A stretch of DNA of 64,000 bases from Megamerina dolium (GCA_963854835.1 OY978526.1:38664501-38728500), one strand, 5' to 3'; shown: positions 1 to 13,774, counted from the stretch's first letter. Numbers and translations are program-made. The notes: generated from the letters alone by a model not told the origin.

Positions 1-1744
1 AAAAAAGGTTAAAGAAGAAGAGAACATGGTAAGATTTGTGGGTATTTCTATTTTGTTATTAATGCTGTGAGTGAGAAGTAGTAAAAATAATAATAATTTT
101 AGAAATCTCATCGCTAATAGAAAGAACATTGTCGATCATTTGTTCAAAGCAAAAATGAAGCTTCATACAAGTATATGCTATTAAAAATGATGGACAATAT
201 CAAAATTTATCTCGACAACAAGAAACAAAAAATTCAAAACTTTATATTTATATACATAAATTGAAGTTTATATTAAAAACTAAAAAAAAATTTGATTGTG
301 TCTTCGATTTTATAATTATTCGTAGCAATTGCTGGTGAAATCATTCATCTTATAGCCGGTCACTGATATGAAATCACAAATATGTATATAAACCTATGTA
401 AAACATGGCAACATTTAAAATGTTTATCAATAAAACGCGTGCAACACGTGTACCTGTATAAAATGTTTATACACATTGTATACCTAGTTATTAATTATTT
501 AAAACACGCATCCACAATTACCGTAATATTGAATGAAGAGCTTATTCCCATACAAATACATACACAAATCTAAGTACAATGCCGTATTTTTGTTAACGAA
601 CTTGAAATGAGCCATATACTTGTGTACATAAATGTGTACAGAATATGTAGTTATGTACCTACATATGAACATACATATTTATGGATATTTTTACAATAAA
701 AACATAGGTGTCTATGTGAAATTCAATTTAAGCGATCATCACATTTAAATGCCATAGCGATCATACGTACCTATGTATGTTCATGTGTGCGTTAAAGCAC
801 CTCAATTCGCATACTAAAGGATTTTCCTATAATTTCTAATAGCTCATCATTAACTCATGGATTCGAAACAATTTTCAGAATTATCATAAAACAAACCAAG
901 GTTCGTTTTGGTAAGGGAACCGTAGGAATTATTTCGTAAGATACCCTAATATACACACATATGTACAATATGTTATATATCTGTACATATGTAGCTTGTA
1001 TATGAATATTTGCTGGCGTGCGATAAAAAATTATGCCAGATTGCATAGCAGACACCAGAGCAGACGGACTACAACGACAACGATGACGACGACACCCAAC
1101 GGAATGCGGTTCGGACGATTAGGTGGGCAAACAAGTCTTGGTTGTGCACATTCGCAACAATATTGATGCGAAATATATACATGTGGCAAGATCGTCGTAC
1201 CCCCTTCGATTCGTCTCAATCTGCATTTTAGCTTAAATCAAATTCAATACGATAAAATACTCTTACTATACACACGCGCTATACGTACGTATGATATAGC
1301 ATGCAAGATCTTCTTCCTTTTAGGCATTTGTGAATGCTTTCATTGTCGTAAAAGTGACACTCTATAAGCCATAAATTTAACATTTTAAAGTGTACAAGTT
1401 GTATCAAGTACAACAGCATAGTCGTAAAAATAAGCAATTAACTTGAAGAAGCTATTTAGCTAGTCTATTCTATATCGCTCTCTTTCTCTACAATTGTCAT
1501 GCATGACGTTCATTTTAGAAATATTCCATAGTTCGACCGCTAAAAATGAGACACACATGCGCACACATCAAGAATGAATTTGCATTTGATTAATTTGAAA
1601 ATATCATATATTTTAACCCGAACACAGTATGCATATATTAAGACGGATTAAATTTTTAAACGAACACCATAAATTTTGGAACTTTTCAAGCATTTCTTTC
1701 TTAGGAAGCATACAGAATTTCTGATTTGTATCCATTCCTTTAGA
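1..1744. other. AT-rich DNA, no gene recognised
   Basis: No coding region, RNA gene or transposon terminus was recognised here. The stretch is AT-rich with many short ACATAT/GTACAT-type motifs (for example around 640-700 and 945-1000), typical of dipteran intergenic or intronic DNA. Short open frames in it have no recognisable domain and low-complexity translations. Confidence 0.6.
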
Positions 1745-2135
1745 AGAGCTAAAATTCATGGAGTCAGTCACAGATTCCAACACCTTAGGGGGATTCGTGT
1801 CGAATTGGTCTTACGGTGAACGAGGGTAAGACGAAGTATCTAGTTTCCCGGCCTCTTGGATAGCTTTGACTATCTTGGAACCAGCATTAACATCAGTAAT
1901 CACACTCAAACAGTCGCATGCCTCAGATGGGAGAATTCTCAGAGTTTTCGGATAAGGTACAACCATGAGTTGTACGAACTGTACGCCGACATCGACACAG
2001 TAAAGCTCATTAAAATTCAGAGGCTGCGCTGGTTAGGTCATACCGAGCGAATAGAAGAACACGCTCCAGCTAAGAAGGTCTTATAGTCGGAACTCACTTG
2101 AGGACGATGCAGAAGAGGCAAACCTAACCTCCTAA
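1745..2135 (+). pseudogene. Non-LTR retrotransposon (LINE) reverse-transcriptase C-terminal relic
   Basis: Translated pieces match the end of the polymerase ORF seen in many insect LINEs. VNEGKTKYLVS (near 1817) is the post-YADD region. SFDYLGTSINISN (near 1860) is the conserved F-YLG motif. KIQRLRWLGHTERIEEHAPAKKV (near 2015-2080) is the usual RLRWLGH signature before the C-terminus. The pieces lie in different frames with internal gaps, and the upstream RT palm is absent, so this is a decayed, 5'-truncated and internally deleted copy. The clade was not assigned. Nothing suggests function. Confidence 0.7.
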
Positions 2136-2421
2136 CCTCCAAGTACCGAAGAACTTGTAATGGGCGCTTCCTTGGCAGCTAGGATCGCTTTTTATATGGT
2201 TTTTCGGTCATTTTGTTAGGGAGTCCCCTAAAAGGGTGGAGATAGAGGGTAAGTACGTTAAAGTCTCCTCCACAAAATTGAAGGTTTTGTAAAAAAATTA
2301 AAGAGGACACAAGTGCCAATTTAGAAAGTTCTGCCTTTGGACAGAAATGCTTGAAAGGATTGAAATTGTATATTTTTCGCAGAGCCAGGTAGTCTAACTC
2401 AAAACCCACCTTAATGTACAT

Positions 2422-2795
2422 AAAAAAAAAAATTAAAAAAATAAATATGTGGCACTTAAAGCCCCAAAGGGTTCATTGGCCGAGCTTCTCTTCCATTACT
2501 GTTGTGCGTCTTAAATTTGGACAGTATTAGAATGGATCTACTTATTTTAGCCGGTTCCGAACGGCAGAACACTTATGACATCACTTTTTCTGAGCTTTGT
2601 CACAGAGTTCTTTTTAGAAGCTTTTTCATGGCAAGTTGTTACTGTCGGAAGAATTGCCAATTGCTTGCTGACAGGTGGGTACCGTTCGAAAGTAAATTCT
2701 TTTCGATATTAAATTTGTTATGCATCAGCCGGGTATTGAACGACGACCTACAGATCAGAAGGCGAACACACTAACCACTGAGCTACGGCACCCAC
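2422..2795 (-). repeat. tRNA-derived SINE, copy 1 (with target-site duplication)
   Basis: The minus strand reads GTGCCGTAGCTCAGTGGTTA, an A box, about 45 bp before a decayed B box, then a roughly 250-bp body that ends in TTAAGTGCCACATATTTATT and a T-rich tail. Two further long copies lie near 20.8 and 32.6 kb. A 9-bp direct repeat AATGTACAT flanks it exactly (2413-2421 and 2796-2804), as expected for LINE-mediated retroposition. The B box region reads GGGTATTGAACGACG on the plus strand, so it has drifted from the copies at 20.8 and 32.6 kb. Confidence 0.8.
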
Positions 2796-2804
2796 AATGT
2801 ACAT

Positions 2805-3628
2805 ACAATTAAAAAATTACGAATTACATTGAAAATTAAAAAAAAAATCGATTCCTACCAGATTCCTAATAGATTGATTTTGGTAGACAATACAGATTTT
2901 GGCAGATTTTTATATGGAAAATATGTCAACATTTACTATAACTACGAGCCTATGTATTTTATGACATTACCTTTTAGTATACATAATTGCTTTCACAAAG
3001 ATTATCAATGTTTCAACATTTTTAAATGTTCAATCATATAGATATTTATAAGCTTAAATAAAGCAAACTACTTGTTATTTGTGATGCTGTGAATAGCTAA
3101 TTGACCTTTATGATAGTAAATATGGGCACGACCCGACGTATGAGTGAGATTAATACGCTAAGTTGTGAAAACTTTCCATATCCCAATCCGATCCCACAAA
3201 ATATTTAATGGAATTGCCAGTAAATAGCTTCCCCACGTACTTTATTTGCTAAATTTTAACAATTCGTTCTTTTGACGTACAATGTCTGCTTGTATCGATG
3301 GCTCTTGAACTTTTGCTAATAATAGGCAATTGTCTATAAGTAAATCTCTAAGTACATAAATATGATGTATATATTGATGGGCAAAAATATACATACAATA
3401 GTATATTTCTCACCCCACATAAGCTCTAGCATAAAAATAGTGCAGTAATAACAACTAATAATAATTTATAGACAATGCTGTTCATGATAGTGATGGTCTT
3501 TCTCACTATCAGTTAAATAAATGTTGAAATTCAAAAAAGTAAACATATTTATGCTTAAGTAGAGGCAAAGACATAGGCACAAATATACTTAGATAGTCGT
3601 ACGGTGAGCAAGATTTATTTCGGAAGTG
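2805..3628. other. AT-rich DNA, no gene recognised
   Basis: I see no coding, RNA or transposon signal between the SINE and the mariner-like element. Confidence 0.5.
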
Positions 3629-3630
3629 TA

Positions 3631-4931
3631 GGGTTATCCATTTTGCGGTTTCAAAAGTAAATGTAAATAAAACATATATAAAATATTTTTTATCATGATA
3701 TTTCTTTTTTATTATGAAGTTTGAACGTTGACATTATGTGTGAAATACTACATCATTTAAATGACCACCACGCGAATTGTTGCAAGCATCGATTCTTTTG
3801 AGGTAATTTTTGACCACTTTTTGACACATATTGGGTGGTATCTCAGCCATAACGTGACGAATGTTGGTTTTTAGGTGCTCAAGAGTTAAAGGTTTATCTG
3901 CATAAACACGGTCTTTCGCGTAGCCTCACAAAAAAAAGTCAAGCGGTGTCAAATCGCATGATCTTGGTGGCCACTTGATATCGCCACGACGAGAAATTAC
4001 GCGGCCAGAAAATTTCTCTTGCAATAAAGCCATATTCGCTCGAGTTGTGTGGCATGTGGCACCGTCTTGTTGAAACCACATATTCTCTAAGTCGTATTCT
4101 TCAATAGCAGGCAAAAAAAAAGTCGGTTATCATATGACCATAACGCTCCGAATTGACGGTGACAGTCGTTCCATCGTCGTTTTCGAAGAAGTAAGGTCCA
4201 ATCACACCTCCGGACCAAAGAGCGCACCAAGCAGTGACTTTTTGTGGATGTAGTGGCCTCTCTTCATTTACTTGCGGATTCTCAAAACCCCAAATACGAC
4301 AATTTTGTTTGTTAACATACCAACCGAGTGAGAAATGTGCTTCGTCGCTGAAGAAAATTTTGTTCGAAAAATCGCCGTCCACCGCTTGTTGTTCAAGCAC
4401 CCATTCGACGTATCTACGACGTTGTGAATGGTCAGCTGGCTTCAGTTGTTGTCTGAGCTGGATTTTATATGGATGTAGATGTAGATCCAAATGCAAAATA
4501 CGCCATAATGTGTAAGACAGTCCTAATTCCTGAGAACGACGAGTAATCGACACATTCGGGTCTTCGGCAACACTTTCACTTACAGCAGCGATATTTTCGG
4601 TGGTACGAGCGAAACGATGATGCACAGGCCTTACAATATCTGAAACCGATCCAGTCTCTTCATATTTCTTGACAATTGTGCCAATTGCTTGCGTAGTTGG
4701 ACGATTATGTAAACCATAATCTCCTCTTAAAGCACGATATGTGGCTATGGCAGAATCACCATTTTTGTAGTAGGTTTTTACTATTTTAATGCGTTGTGCG
4801 ATAGTTAAGCAATCCATTTTCGCAAATGTCAGACTTTGAACTGAAAAAGAAAGAAATTGTTTTAACAACCCAGTTTGACAGATGTCGAAGTCTAGCCCTA
4901 TACTTTTGAAACCGCGAAATGGATAACCCTT
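3631..4931 (-). mobile_element. DD41D (rosa-type) mariner-like element, copy 1
   Basis: A 1.3-kb element with terminal inverted repeats. The left end begins GGGTTATCCATTTTGCGGTT and the right end, read from the other strand, begins GGGTTATCCATTTCGCGG. TA flanks the left end (3629-3630) and lies two bases outside the right end (4932-4933), consistent with Tc1/mariner TA target use with slight terminal drift. It carries one minus-strand transposase frame, which is broken here. A near-identical copy lies at 50592-51895. Confidence 0.85.
3734..4817 (-). pseudogene. DD41D mariner-like transposase, broken (copy 1)
   Basis: The frame starts at the ATG of MDCLTIAQRI (4817). An N-terminal helix-turn-helix region is followed by the first catalytic Asp in FFSDEAHF (about residue 158), the second in FQQDGATCH and the third in CDLTPLDFF. 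By comparison with the copy at 50.7-51.8 kb, 41 residues separate the last two, giving DD41D. Breaks: a run of nine A on the plus strand (about 4112-4121) shifts the frame between the first and second Asp; a TGG-to-TGA change stops the frame right after PLDFFL (about 3926); and one codon is missing in SY-TLWRI. The protein cannot be made as one chain. Intact length would be about 362 aa, normal for this family. Confidence 0.85.
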
Positions 4932-4990
4932 TACTTTAAGATTAGTCAAATTATACTAATTTTCCTTTTCGCACAATTTTCCGAAAATTT

Positions 4991-5022
<32 letters not shown>
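4991..5022. repeat. (CT)n microsatellite
   Basis: An almost pure CT dinucleotide run just outside the right end of the DD41D element. Confidence 0.9.
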
Positions 5023-8000
5023 TTATTTTAATTAAATTCAGTTTCAGTGTACTATTAGCAAATTTTACCATAATAATCTAAAAATATTAATATTTTTTTA
5101 TTTAAACTAAACCAAGTGCATTCATTTACCGCATTAATTTTTTTTTTTTTGTTGCTTTTAATCGCATTTCGAATGTCAACAAAAATCTAAGAATAAAATA
5201 AATAAGTAATTAAAATCATAATAAATAACACACACACGCCAAAAATACTAGAACAACTCATTCATTCCGGCAGCTCAGTCACAGTCACGCTAATAGGAAA
5301 TTTTACTACGCTTTGCTGTCGACGACATGCTATCACGTTGGCTGCCTAAACTGCGCATGATCAAAGTGCGCATTTAGCAAAAAAAATCTCTCAAACACGA
5401 ACGCACACTAGCAATATAATTTGTATACATGTGTATATACATTTATGTTTATAGGCATGTATCACATGGTATTGTAGTAGGACAGATGTTAATATCCATT
5501 TTTTTCACCGACAAAATCATATCGAGCAAATTCTTTGAATGAAATTGAAATTGACCATATAAATAAATAAATAAATAAGCCGACCAATAAATATACAGTC
5601 ATAAAGAAATTTGCGCGTAAATGAAAACAAAAAATGTCAAACACACTCATAAGCACATGTACATATGTAGATATAGAGTACTGCATGCATGTGTATACAA
5701 TCATATTCATCATCCACAATTCATTCGTACGATAGCATTAAAAACCACGTGGTTTTCGAATTCATTTCGAATGATCATTGAGAAAAGAGCAACAAATATT
5801 AATGAAAAATGACCGAAACCACAAAGGCAAATGCCATGCAATTTCAATTTAGTTTTATTTTGACTCATTTTAGTTGCCGCGCATTTTGCCGCCACAATCA
5901 TAGCCACAACAACAACAACAACAACAACAGCAGCAACAATAATGACGATAATACATACTACTGACAAATAGCAATGAGTGCGCATTTGAAAAACAATAAC
6001 AACAACTACAATTATAAACAATAACTTTGAAGAGTACAGAAATTTGAAAGGAACGTGATGCTTACAAGGCATGTACAAATCATTGCACATAGCATTCCAT
6101 ATCTACCTATATGCATAATGTGTACATACCTATACATGCATATGCACTCGAATGCCCCATAACATAATATGTAAAGCCTAATCACATATCCAACAAACAA
6201 CCTTCAGAACAACAAAGAAAGAGAGATAGAAAAACGAAAAAAAAAAACAGAGAGAGAGAGAGAGAGAGAGCGAAATCGAAAATCTGACGCTTCTTCGGCG
6301 TTTCTGCCCCTTCCAACATTCGCAACTAAATCCACACATATACACACAATATGTACGTATACAACACATAGTATATACTCGATGCTTTTAAACTGAACCT
6401 AACCTTTCCTAATGTAGTAGTGAGAACACATATACATACATACATATAGATTTAATTAAAGCATTGAACCAAAAGTAAATGAGAAGAATAAGCAATCGAA
6501 TGGTGAATTAGTGATATATGTGTATGTATGTGTACATACATATACCTACATGCATATGTGAGTAGTGTGCTAGCACATCAAATATATTGCGTTGTTTGAA
6601 ATTATAAGCAGAACACTGTCCACTGCGATGTGAACATAGCAAAATAGAAATAAATAAAAACGAAAACAAAAGTACTCGTACACTTAATGCATACATATGT
6701 ACGAGTACTATAAGTGATAATGAAATTAGAGCTACTATATGCATGAGAAATGCAAGTATCTACCTACAAATACAAATGCATAAAGAGCAGAGAAATTAAT
6801 AGCAGAAACGCCAACATCATTCAATTGCTTATACATCGCACAGTGGAATTTTTGCATGAAGTGCATTCATAAACAATTTTTATAAAAGTCATCTAATAGT
6901 GTTGACATAAAAATCTGAAATATTTTAATTCAACTTTTCAACCTTAATTCGCATCAAAATTTATATGAGATTTTTTCTATACAAGCATATATGCATTAGA
7001 CGACATAATGCAAAGAAATTGTTTTTATTCTTCACTAAAAATTAACCTTGGTCTATTTTACATTGATTGTCAAAATGAATGAAGATGAATTTTTCGTTAT
7101 TATAGTGTCTTGTTATATACGATCTGAGTAGTTTAGTGTCATTTTTAACACCACTCGTTTTTCAAGTACCAAAATTTGTCAGCGAAAAAAACATTAGATT
7201 TGTCGACTGCAACGGCAGAGTCTACTTGTTCATTACTCCAAAATATCTTGTCCATCAGATTAGATAAATTTATAATCTGTAAATTTTACAAAAACATATA
7301 ACTTAGGAGGTGAACATAGGGGATGCATTTGTTCCGAAGAAATATTGATAAAGAAAAAAGGCGATTTCTGAGTATTTAGGGGGATATTTGACGATATTCT
7401 TGAATATTCATGGGTATTTTCAAGGGCAACTCCCATAAGAAGGTTAAATATAGGATATAATGTAGATTGGTAATAATTAATGGCGGTCATTCATGCATTT
7501 CAACCTCCAACGTCAATTTTGTAGGGTATTTCCTCTTAGAGATAGATGGTAAGTATATTTATAAGAAATGCTAAGGAGAACAAATTATCTGAGGTCGCTT
7601 AAACATTTTCCCATCTTGGAGCGATTCTAGGTAATTCACTGAATGTTCCAATGATCATCATTTTTTGAGGTTAAGCAAATTATTTGATTGCAATTCAGCG
7701 TATACAAATGTTTGTCTCGCCTGGTGGACAAGCTCTTTTTGTTTTTCGTGTGGCTGTTTTATCAATTTTAAATGAAACTTCTGCCTTGCTTATCATTTCT
7801 ATTTACTAATGAATACATTCAGTCAGCTGCACTGCACATAACACCGTATACAGTTCAAAATATAAGGAGATTGGAGAGAAGCTGGGAAAATGTCTGGAAA
7901 ATCATCGGATGTCTAAATCAAGTTCTGTATACCTTCATCAGCACTGAGAGTTTAATTGATGTAAAATAAAAATGAAGAATGAATAAAAATGAACAATTTT

Positions 8001-10200
8001 TCAACTGTACTACTGAGGGAAGATATCTAAAAATGCCCACCGTATCTACATCGTGTCGTGTCGTGTACCATGTGTAAGAAGATATGCATGTATTTAACTA
8101 TTCATTGGAATGTGTATATTCATACTTTCATATATGTACTATGTATAAGTAGATATGTAGGTGAAACTTGCGCAACTCACAATCCAATAGCAACATGCAT
8201 AAAGTGATTTTCTCTTTGGCAACGTTAGAAGAGAGCCAAGCATTTAGAAAAATTCCCAACACTTATTCGGCTATATACTCCACAAAATACCCACTTGTAT
8301 GATTCACAATGCTTGTTGCTCAACGCTAGTTCTCTTCTTTTGTAGGGTACATATGTGAGAGAGTGGTCATGTGGGATAGTAGGTATGAGTTTTCTTATTA
8401 TTTTTGGATTACTTTTAGGTGCAAGATACATAATAGGTGGTACTTGTATGACTATTGCACTAATATGAGTTGTTTTATTACTTTCAAGTTATCTCTCTCG
8501 CTCTCTCGTTCAGTGATTTTTGCTCTCTATTTTATACTTATATCATCCCCTTGCAATTAGTTTGAAACAAACTCTCATTAAACGAATGTATCATGTTAAA
8601 TATGTATACATTCACATCAAGCTAGAACGAGATACCAATTGGATTCTACTTAGAAGTATATGTAATATGCGCACCCACCCTTACATGTTGCTCTGAATTT
8701 CTCATGCTTCCACAATATCCTCCTTAGTTAGCGACAATTTCCACAGGTTGAAAGAAAACTTTAAATATTTTCTTTCCTTCGGTCACAACGGTTGTCACCT
8801 CCTTCAAAAGAAGGCTCACAAACACACACAAACGCATTACAACATGTTCGTACAACCTATATTGTTAACCGTTACTTACCATCATATCAATTCTACTGGT
8901 GGTGGGTGTGACCAATTGGTATTTGTTGCGATTCTGCGCCGCAAGGATCCGCAACGAACATTTGTCGATTTGTTATAGGTTGGCGCCGTCATTCACAATA
9001 TTATTTAATTATTATGTATTCGCTCAATTGGAAAAAAGCACAGCACTTCACCATACCAGTAGTAGTAGTAGCATCGGCGACGGAGATTCCTATCTTTGAG
9101 GAGCACATAAATGATACACTCACATTCCACACTTTACGCCTGCACCTCAATACACCGTCGGTTACGGTACTTCTCGTAAAAGTAGGTTCCTGCGTGTGTG
9201 TGTGCTTGAGCGTGTCCTTGGACTGTGCGTGTGTGTGTGTTTGCATGTATATCAAATTCTACGCTAATGAGCAAGTTGATTTGATTGGATAAATTACGTT
9301 ACCTTGCCACTTTGCAGATTATTTGATTGTATGTAGCTCTCATCTGCTTAGAATTTTGCATATATCTACACGACATGAATGTCTCTTGAATAAAATTATT
9401 TATCAGATTGTTAATATTTTATGTAGCTTTATTGGCTGGTAGAAATGCTCGAATATGAAAATATATTATTCAATAGTAGGCACCACATATTTTATTAATG
9501 ATGAGCTTTTGCTTTCAAATTAGACTCCAAATTATGTTGGATTTATTTTATAATTCATTGTATTCGAACCAATATTGCAATACTCCTCCATGTACGAGAT
9601 ATGTACAATTTATATACATATACACCTATATATCCATATTTTAATCTACCCAGCTCTCATAAATATTAGCGCTCCACATAGCACATATATACATATACGT
9701 CGGTATACTCTTGGCACTAGCATTATTATGTGATTATGTACTCGTATGTATGTAACGTATAATGTATTCAAGTTTGATTTGCTCGTCGCTTCTGCTCGTC
9801 GGCCTGGCCTGGTCTGGCCTACACACTTTATCAGTTTCAGCTAATCGAAATTGTTTACTTAAATAACAACAACAACAACAATAACAACAGCAACGTTCAA
9901 TGGGAATACACGTGTCTCTTGAAAAGGTTTTCGAAGAGGTCAATGAAAATGATCTTTGAATTCCAACTGACGTATGTAGTTGAGTGTACATATGCGTATA
10001 TTCATACGTATCAGGTTTGTAATCACCAAGTAGCACCAGAAGGCGGGGGTTGGGTTGTTCAAACCCCCTTAACTACATTTCTATATAATTTGATCACTTT
10101 TCAGGCAATTTGTAAATACCACTCAAAACAAATTATTAATTTCTTTGTGAAAATCATTCAGATACCCAATTTCCCAGTTATTCAGATGATTATTTTTAAA
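5023..10200. other. AT-rich DNA with microsatellites, no gene recognised
   Basis: No supported gene. Simple repeats seen: (CAA)n near 5905-5932, (GA)n near 6249-6270, TG-rich patches near 9190-9245, and (CAA)n near 9865-9893. Open frames here translate to low-complexity or hydrophobic runs created by these repeats. A more GC-rich patch near 8900-9130 has no recognisable domain. Confidence 0.5.
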
Positions 10201-10214
10201 TGCTGCTCTTTAAA

Positions 10215-10716
10215 TGCGTGTTCTATCGATGAAAACAAATGGTAATAAGAAGGAGCCAAGACTAATGATTACAGTGAATGGGGATAGAGTTCCAAACCAA
10301 GCGATTTCACTATATCTTCAACCGGTTTTGCTTTATGTGACGGGGGGTTATCATGAAAAAAAAAATGGCCTCGCAGTGCCTTCTGGTGGTACATTCTGGT
10401 CGTTTTTCGATCAAAGTATGATTCAAATTAATCATTTGTTGTCGGTACAGTGCAGTAATAACAGTTTCACCAACTTATAATAAACCACACCTTTCTGATC
10501 CCACCAAACGCACAACATTTTCTTCTTTCCAAATGAATTCGGTTTTGCAGTCAATGTTGATGGTTTACTTGGATCAATCCAAGAGTTTTTACGTTTCGCA
10601 TTGTCAAAACACATCCACTTTTCGTCACCAATAACAATGCGCTCCAAAAAAAATTCTCTCATTCCATTGTAGCCAAATTTCACTGGTGTTTTTTTCGGTT
10701 TCTTGCTGCCTTTTAA
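10215..10716 (-). pseudogene. Mariner transposase relic (C-terminal half)
   Basis: The minus strand reads FFLERIVIGDEKWMCFDN (first catalytic Asp, GDEKW), then KNSWIDPSKPSTLTAKPN and KKKMLCVWWDQKGVVYYKL, a textbook mariner catalytic core. Further down the strand, pieces resembling FHDN (second Asp) and YPHS..LVLAPSYYHLF appear in other frames. The last corresponds to the usual YSPDLAPSDYHLF with the third Asp changed to Tyr. Frameshifts, stops and the lost catalytic Asp make it a dead relic. The 5' side is cut by a SINE. Confidence 0.8.
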
Positions 10717-10718
10717 GG

Positions 10719-10940
10719 GTGCCATAGCTCATTGGTTGGCCTTCTGATCTGTAGGTCATAACTTTAATATCGAAGTGATTTTCTTTCGAACGGCACGCAC
10801 CTGCCTGCAAGTGAGTAATAATATGCATTAAAAACGCTTCTAAAAGATCTCAGTGACATAGCTCGGAAACGGCTCTACCGTTTGGAACCGGCTAATAATA
10901 CAGAGGCAGATCTCCTTCTAATATTGCCTAAAATTTTAGT
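10719..10940 (+). repeat. tRNA-derived SINE, truncated and diverged copy
   Basis: It begins GTGCCATAGCTCATTGGTTG (decayed A box) and continues with TTCTGATCTGTAGGTC, the CTTTCGAACGG block and GGAACCGGCTAATA, all in the order of the full copies. The 3' part after the ATTGCC motif is missing. It abuts the mariner relic, so it probably inserted into or next to it. Confidence 0.75.
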
Positions 10941-13490
10941 ACTGAAAGAGAAGTTCGTCCAAAGAAATCGGTCTGAAATGAAAAGGTGGCCGGAAGAAAT
11001 TTGTAATAACAACAAAAGAACAATTATTGTAATTAAGTTTTTAATGAATGTATTTTTATTGAAATCGGTATTAAAATACTCCATACGATTTAGTTATATT
11101 TTCATTTAAATTATTATACTTTAAAAATGTAATTTCTCTTTAGCACGAATCTGTAAATTGTATTGTATTGCTTTGTAAAATTAATTAAAATTGTCTAGAA
11201 TGAATGTCATAAGAATATATTAAATTTCTTTATTGTAGAAAGTAGAGATCAAAGCAACTGAGTTTTTGAATTAAGTGCCAGATTTAAAACCTGGTTTTAA
11301 ATATGTAGTTTAAATGTGGTATTTGAATTGCAATATTCCAATCTCAAATCTCTCCCTTCACTAATTTTTGACTACAGCTTTGGTGTATGTATAAGATAAA
11401 TATATATAATATGATGAGAAATTTGTGTAATATTAAATTAATTGTCATTTTGAATAGCAGTGATCAAATGATCAAATGAATTATTAAGAGAGCGTCTTTC
11501 AATCGAAACGCAGAGCTTGTTGACTGTTGGCATGTTAACCTAATTATACAGTATAGGCACGCATAAATATTCAAATGTGTACGAGTAGAGGTATTATTCA
11601 CATATCTGTATGTACATATGTATGTAAATATTTAATAAATATACCTATTAGTGAAATGTATTATCATAATTTGAAAATAATTTTATAATATGTGTTATAG
11701 AATTCTAGGACAAAGCCAATTTTTTGTCAAAATAATAAAAAAATACGCAAATATTTCTTTATTTATAAAATGGAATTTTTAAAACAAATACACGAACGCG
11801 TCGTGTACATGTGGCTGATGATAGTGATGATAGTAATAAAATTAAGTTTCTTCAAAGTCGGTATAAATAAATATTTGCAATAGAATAAAACCACACTTTG
11901 AATGCAAAATATAGTACATATTTCTAATACCATTTAAGCTTATAAATAGGTAGTAATTTTATCTATAACTGCACTTCAATTAATTATTAAAGACAAAAGA
12001 ATAATTAAAATATTGAACAATTATTGGTATCAGTACCTACTTATACAATATCTGCGATATAATTATACACTGTGAAATTGCGAATACAACATCACTAAAC
12101 TCCCACACAAACGCACACGCACACACATACACCCCTGTATACTACACACAATGATCAATTAACATGATATACTTATACAATACATAGTATATTATATTAG
12201 CGAAAAGAATGGTAAAGTGGGTCAACCAGAAATCCATTATCCATCAAGAACATCAACACCATTATCATTAGCTGCGACGCTACCCCATATGACACGCTTG
12301 TTGATATGACAACAACTGAGATGATTTGATGTGATGTGATATGGTGATGATATGACGTCTTACGAGTGGTGTCGATAGGAATATCTAAATGTAGAGTAAG
12401 TATAGTGTATGTATACAATTTAAATTATTGTACGTGTGATGTAATTTCATATGGAATTAATGATAATTATGATAGCAGGTATTTCGTACATAGCATTTGG
12501 AAGATTATTTTAAGAAAAATCACCTTACAGAGTTTGATGATTAAAAACTGATTAATCGCTTTCCCCGATTAAAAAAAAAACTCTAAAATGATTCACGCTT
12601 ACGCTTAAAAAGTGATTTATTAAAAATACAATAACAAAATGTAGAGCAATCGCAAATTGATAATGATGGGGATTGGCCACAATTTTTTAGAAATTGTGAA
12701 GCACGTATAAAATTATGTTATTCTTTTTAGTAATATCAGTCAAATCGTAGTATCAAGTGTGTGCTGTGAATAAATTTCAGTTTATATAACTGAGTAATTT
12801 GAAAGAGCAAAATATTTGAATAAAGAAAACGTGATGTCAGCCAAACAATTAAAAATTGACTAAAATAGAAGCCGAAAGACAAATATCCCGAAGAAGTAAA
12901 AAAGCAAATTCAAAGGAAAATTTTTTTTTGTGATGCAAACGATTTGAAGTAAGACTGAAAAATGATTAGAAAAAACTCGCATGTGATTAGAAATATGACT
13001 AAAAAATGACTCGAAAAAGACTCGGAAATGATTAGAAATACGAATTGAAAGAGAATCGAAACTGATCAAAAAACCGGGAAAGAAAAGATTCTTCAGGAAG
13101 AGTCGCGGGAGAGTACCATTTTCTCCTGACAAAAGGATATTTTATGATCAGAAAATGAGGGCATTTATGATTGTTTTAATCTTGCAGAGGACTCAAAAAA
13201 GACTCGAATATGATCAATAATTTCATAAAACGCTGGGTGGGTTATGTATAATTAGCAAGTTTTAGTTATGCACCTACAAACTGAACACATTTCTTCGTAG
13301 TATCTTGCGATCGTTTACTTATTTGGAATTTTTGTATTTGTTTGCAACATATAAAACAGTCGATGGTGGCTAATACCTTTCGAGTTTTCGTTTGGCTTTC
13401 GTGAGGTCTTTTAGTGCATTTATAGTGTTTAATGAGTTCACCAAATTTATCTTTCCATTTTTACGAAAATACTAGTAGCTGCCTGGTTGT
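10941..13490. other. AT-rich DNA, no gene recognised; short degenerate repeats near 12.94-13.08 kb
   Basis: No gene supported. Between about 12950 and 13080 variants of a short word (GATTAGAAA..GACTCG) recur about every 15-25 bases in imperfect tandem. Otherwise AT-rich and unstructured. Confidence 0.5.
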
Positions 13491-13496
13491 CACAAC

Positions 13497-13774
13497 AAAA
13501 CTATTTGCTTAGAGGCAAATTTGACTCTACATTAACCGATCGAATGCAACTAGCTCTTGACATCACTCATGACTGGTGTCAGGAGAAAGGACTCTCGATT
13601 AATGCGAATAAAATAAATGTGGTGCCCTTCACCAAAATAAGGAAATTGAGTATAGAGACCCTAACACTAGGGGACGCAGACTTAATTCTATCTGAGGAAA
13701 TGAAATATCTAGGAGTAATCCTAGATAAAACCCTGACTTAAAATAGCCATTTATCGTATATAACTGGCAAAGCA
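13497..13774 (+). pseudogene. LINE reverse-transcriptase fragment (jockey-like)
   Basis: The frame reads GKFDSTLTDRMQLALDITHDWC, then GLSINANKINVVPFTK and EEMKYLGVILDKTLT. These are the thumb/post-palm motifs of jockey-type non-LTR polymerases (DRMQ..L..WC, GL.VN..K, YLGV.LD). A TAA stop replaces the codon after TLT, where NSHLSYITGKAK continues. The YADD palm upstream and everything after GKAK are missing. The downstream break coincides exactly with the start of an unrelated repeat arm (13775). Confidence 0.7.

Noticed and set aside
4234..4515. Plus-strand frames inside the DD41D element (also at 51270-51636)
   Set aside because: They are antisense shadows of the transposase and appear in both copies for that reason.
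10875..11109. Overlapping plus and minus open frames of about 70 codons
   Set aside because: They cover the decayed SINE body and AT-rich flank; no domain.
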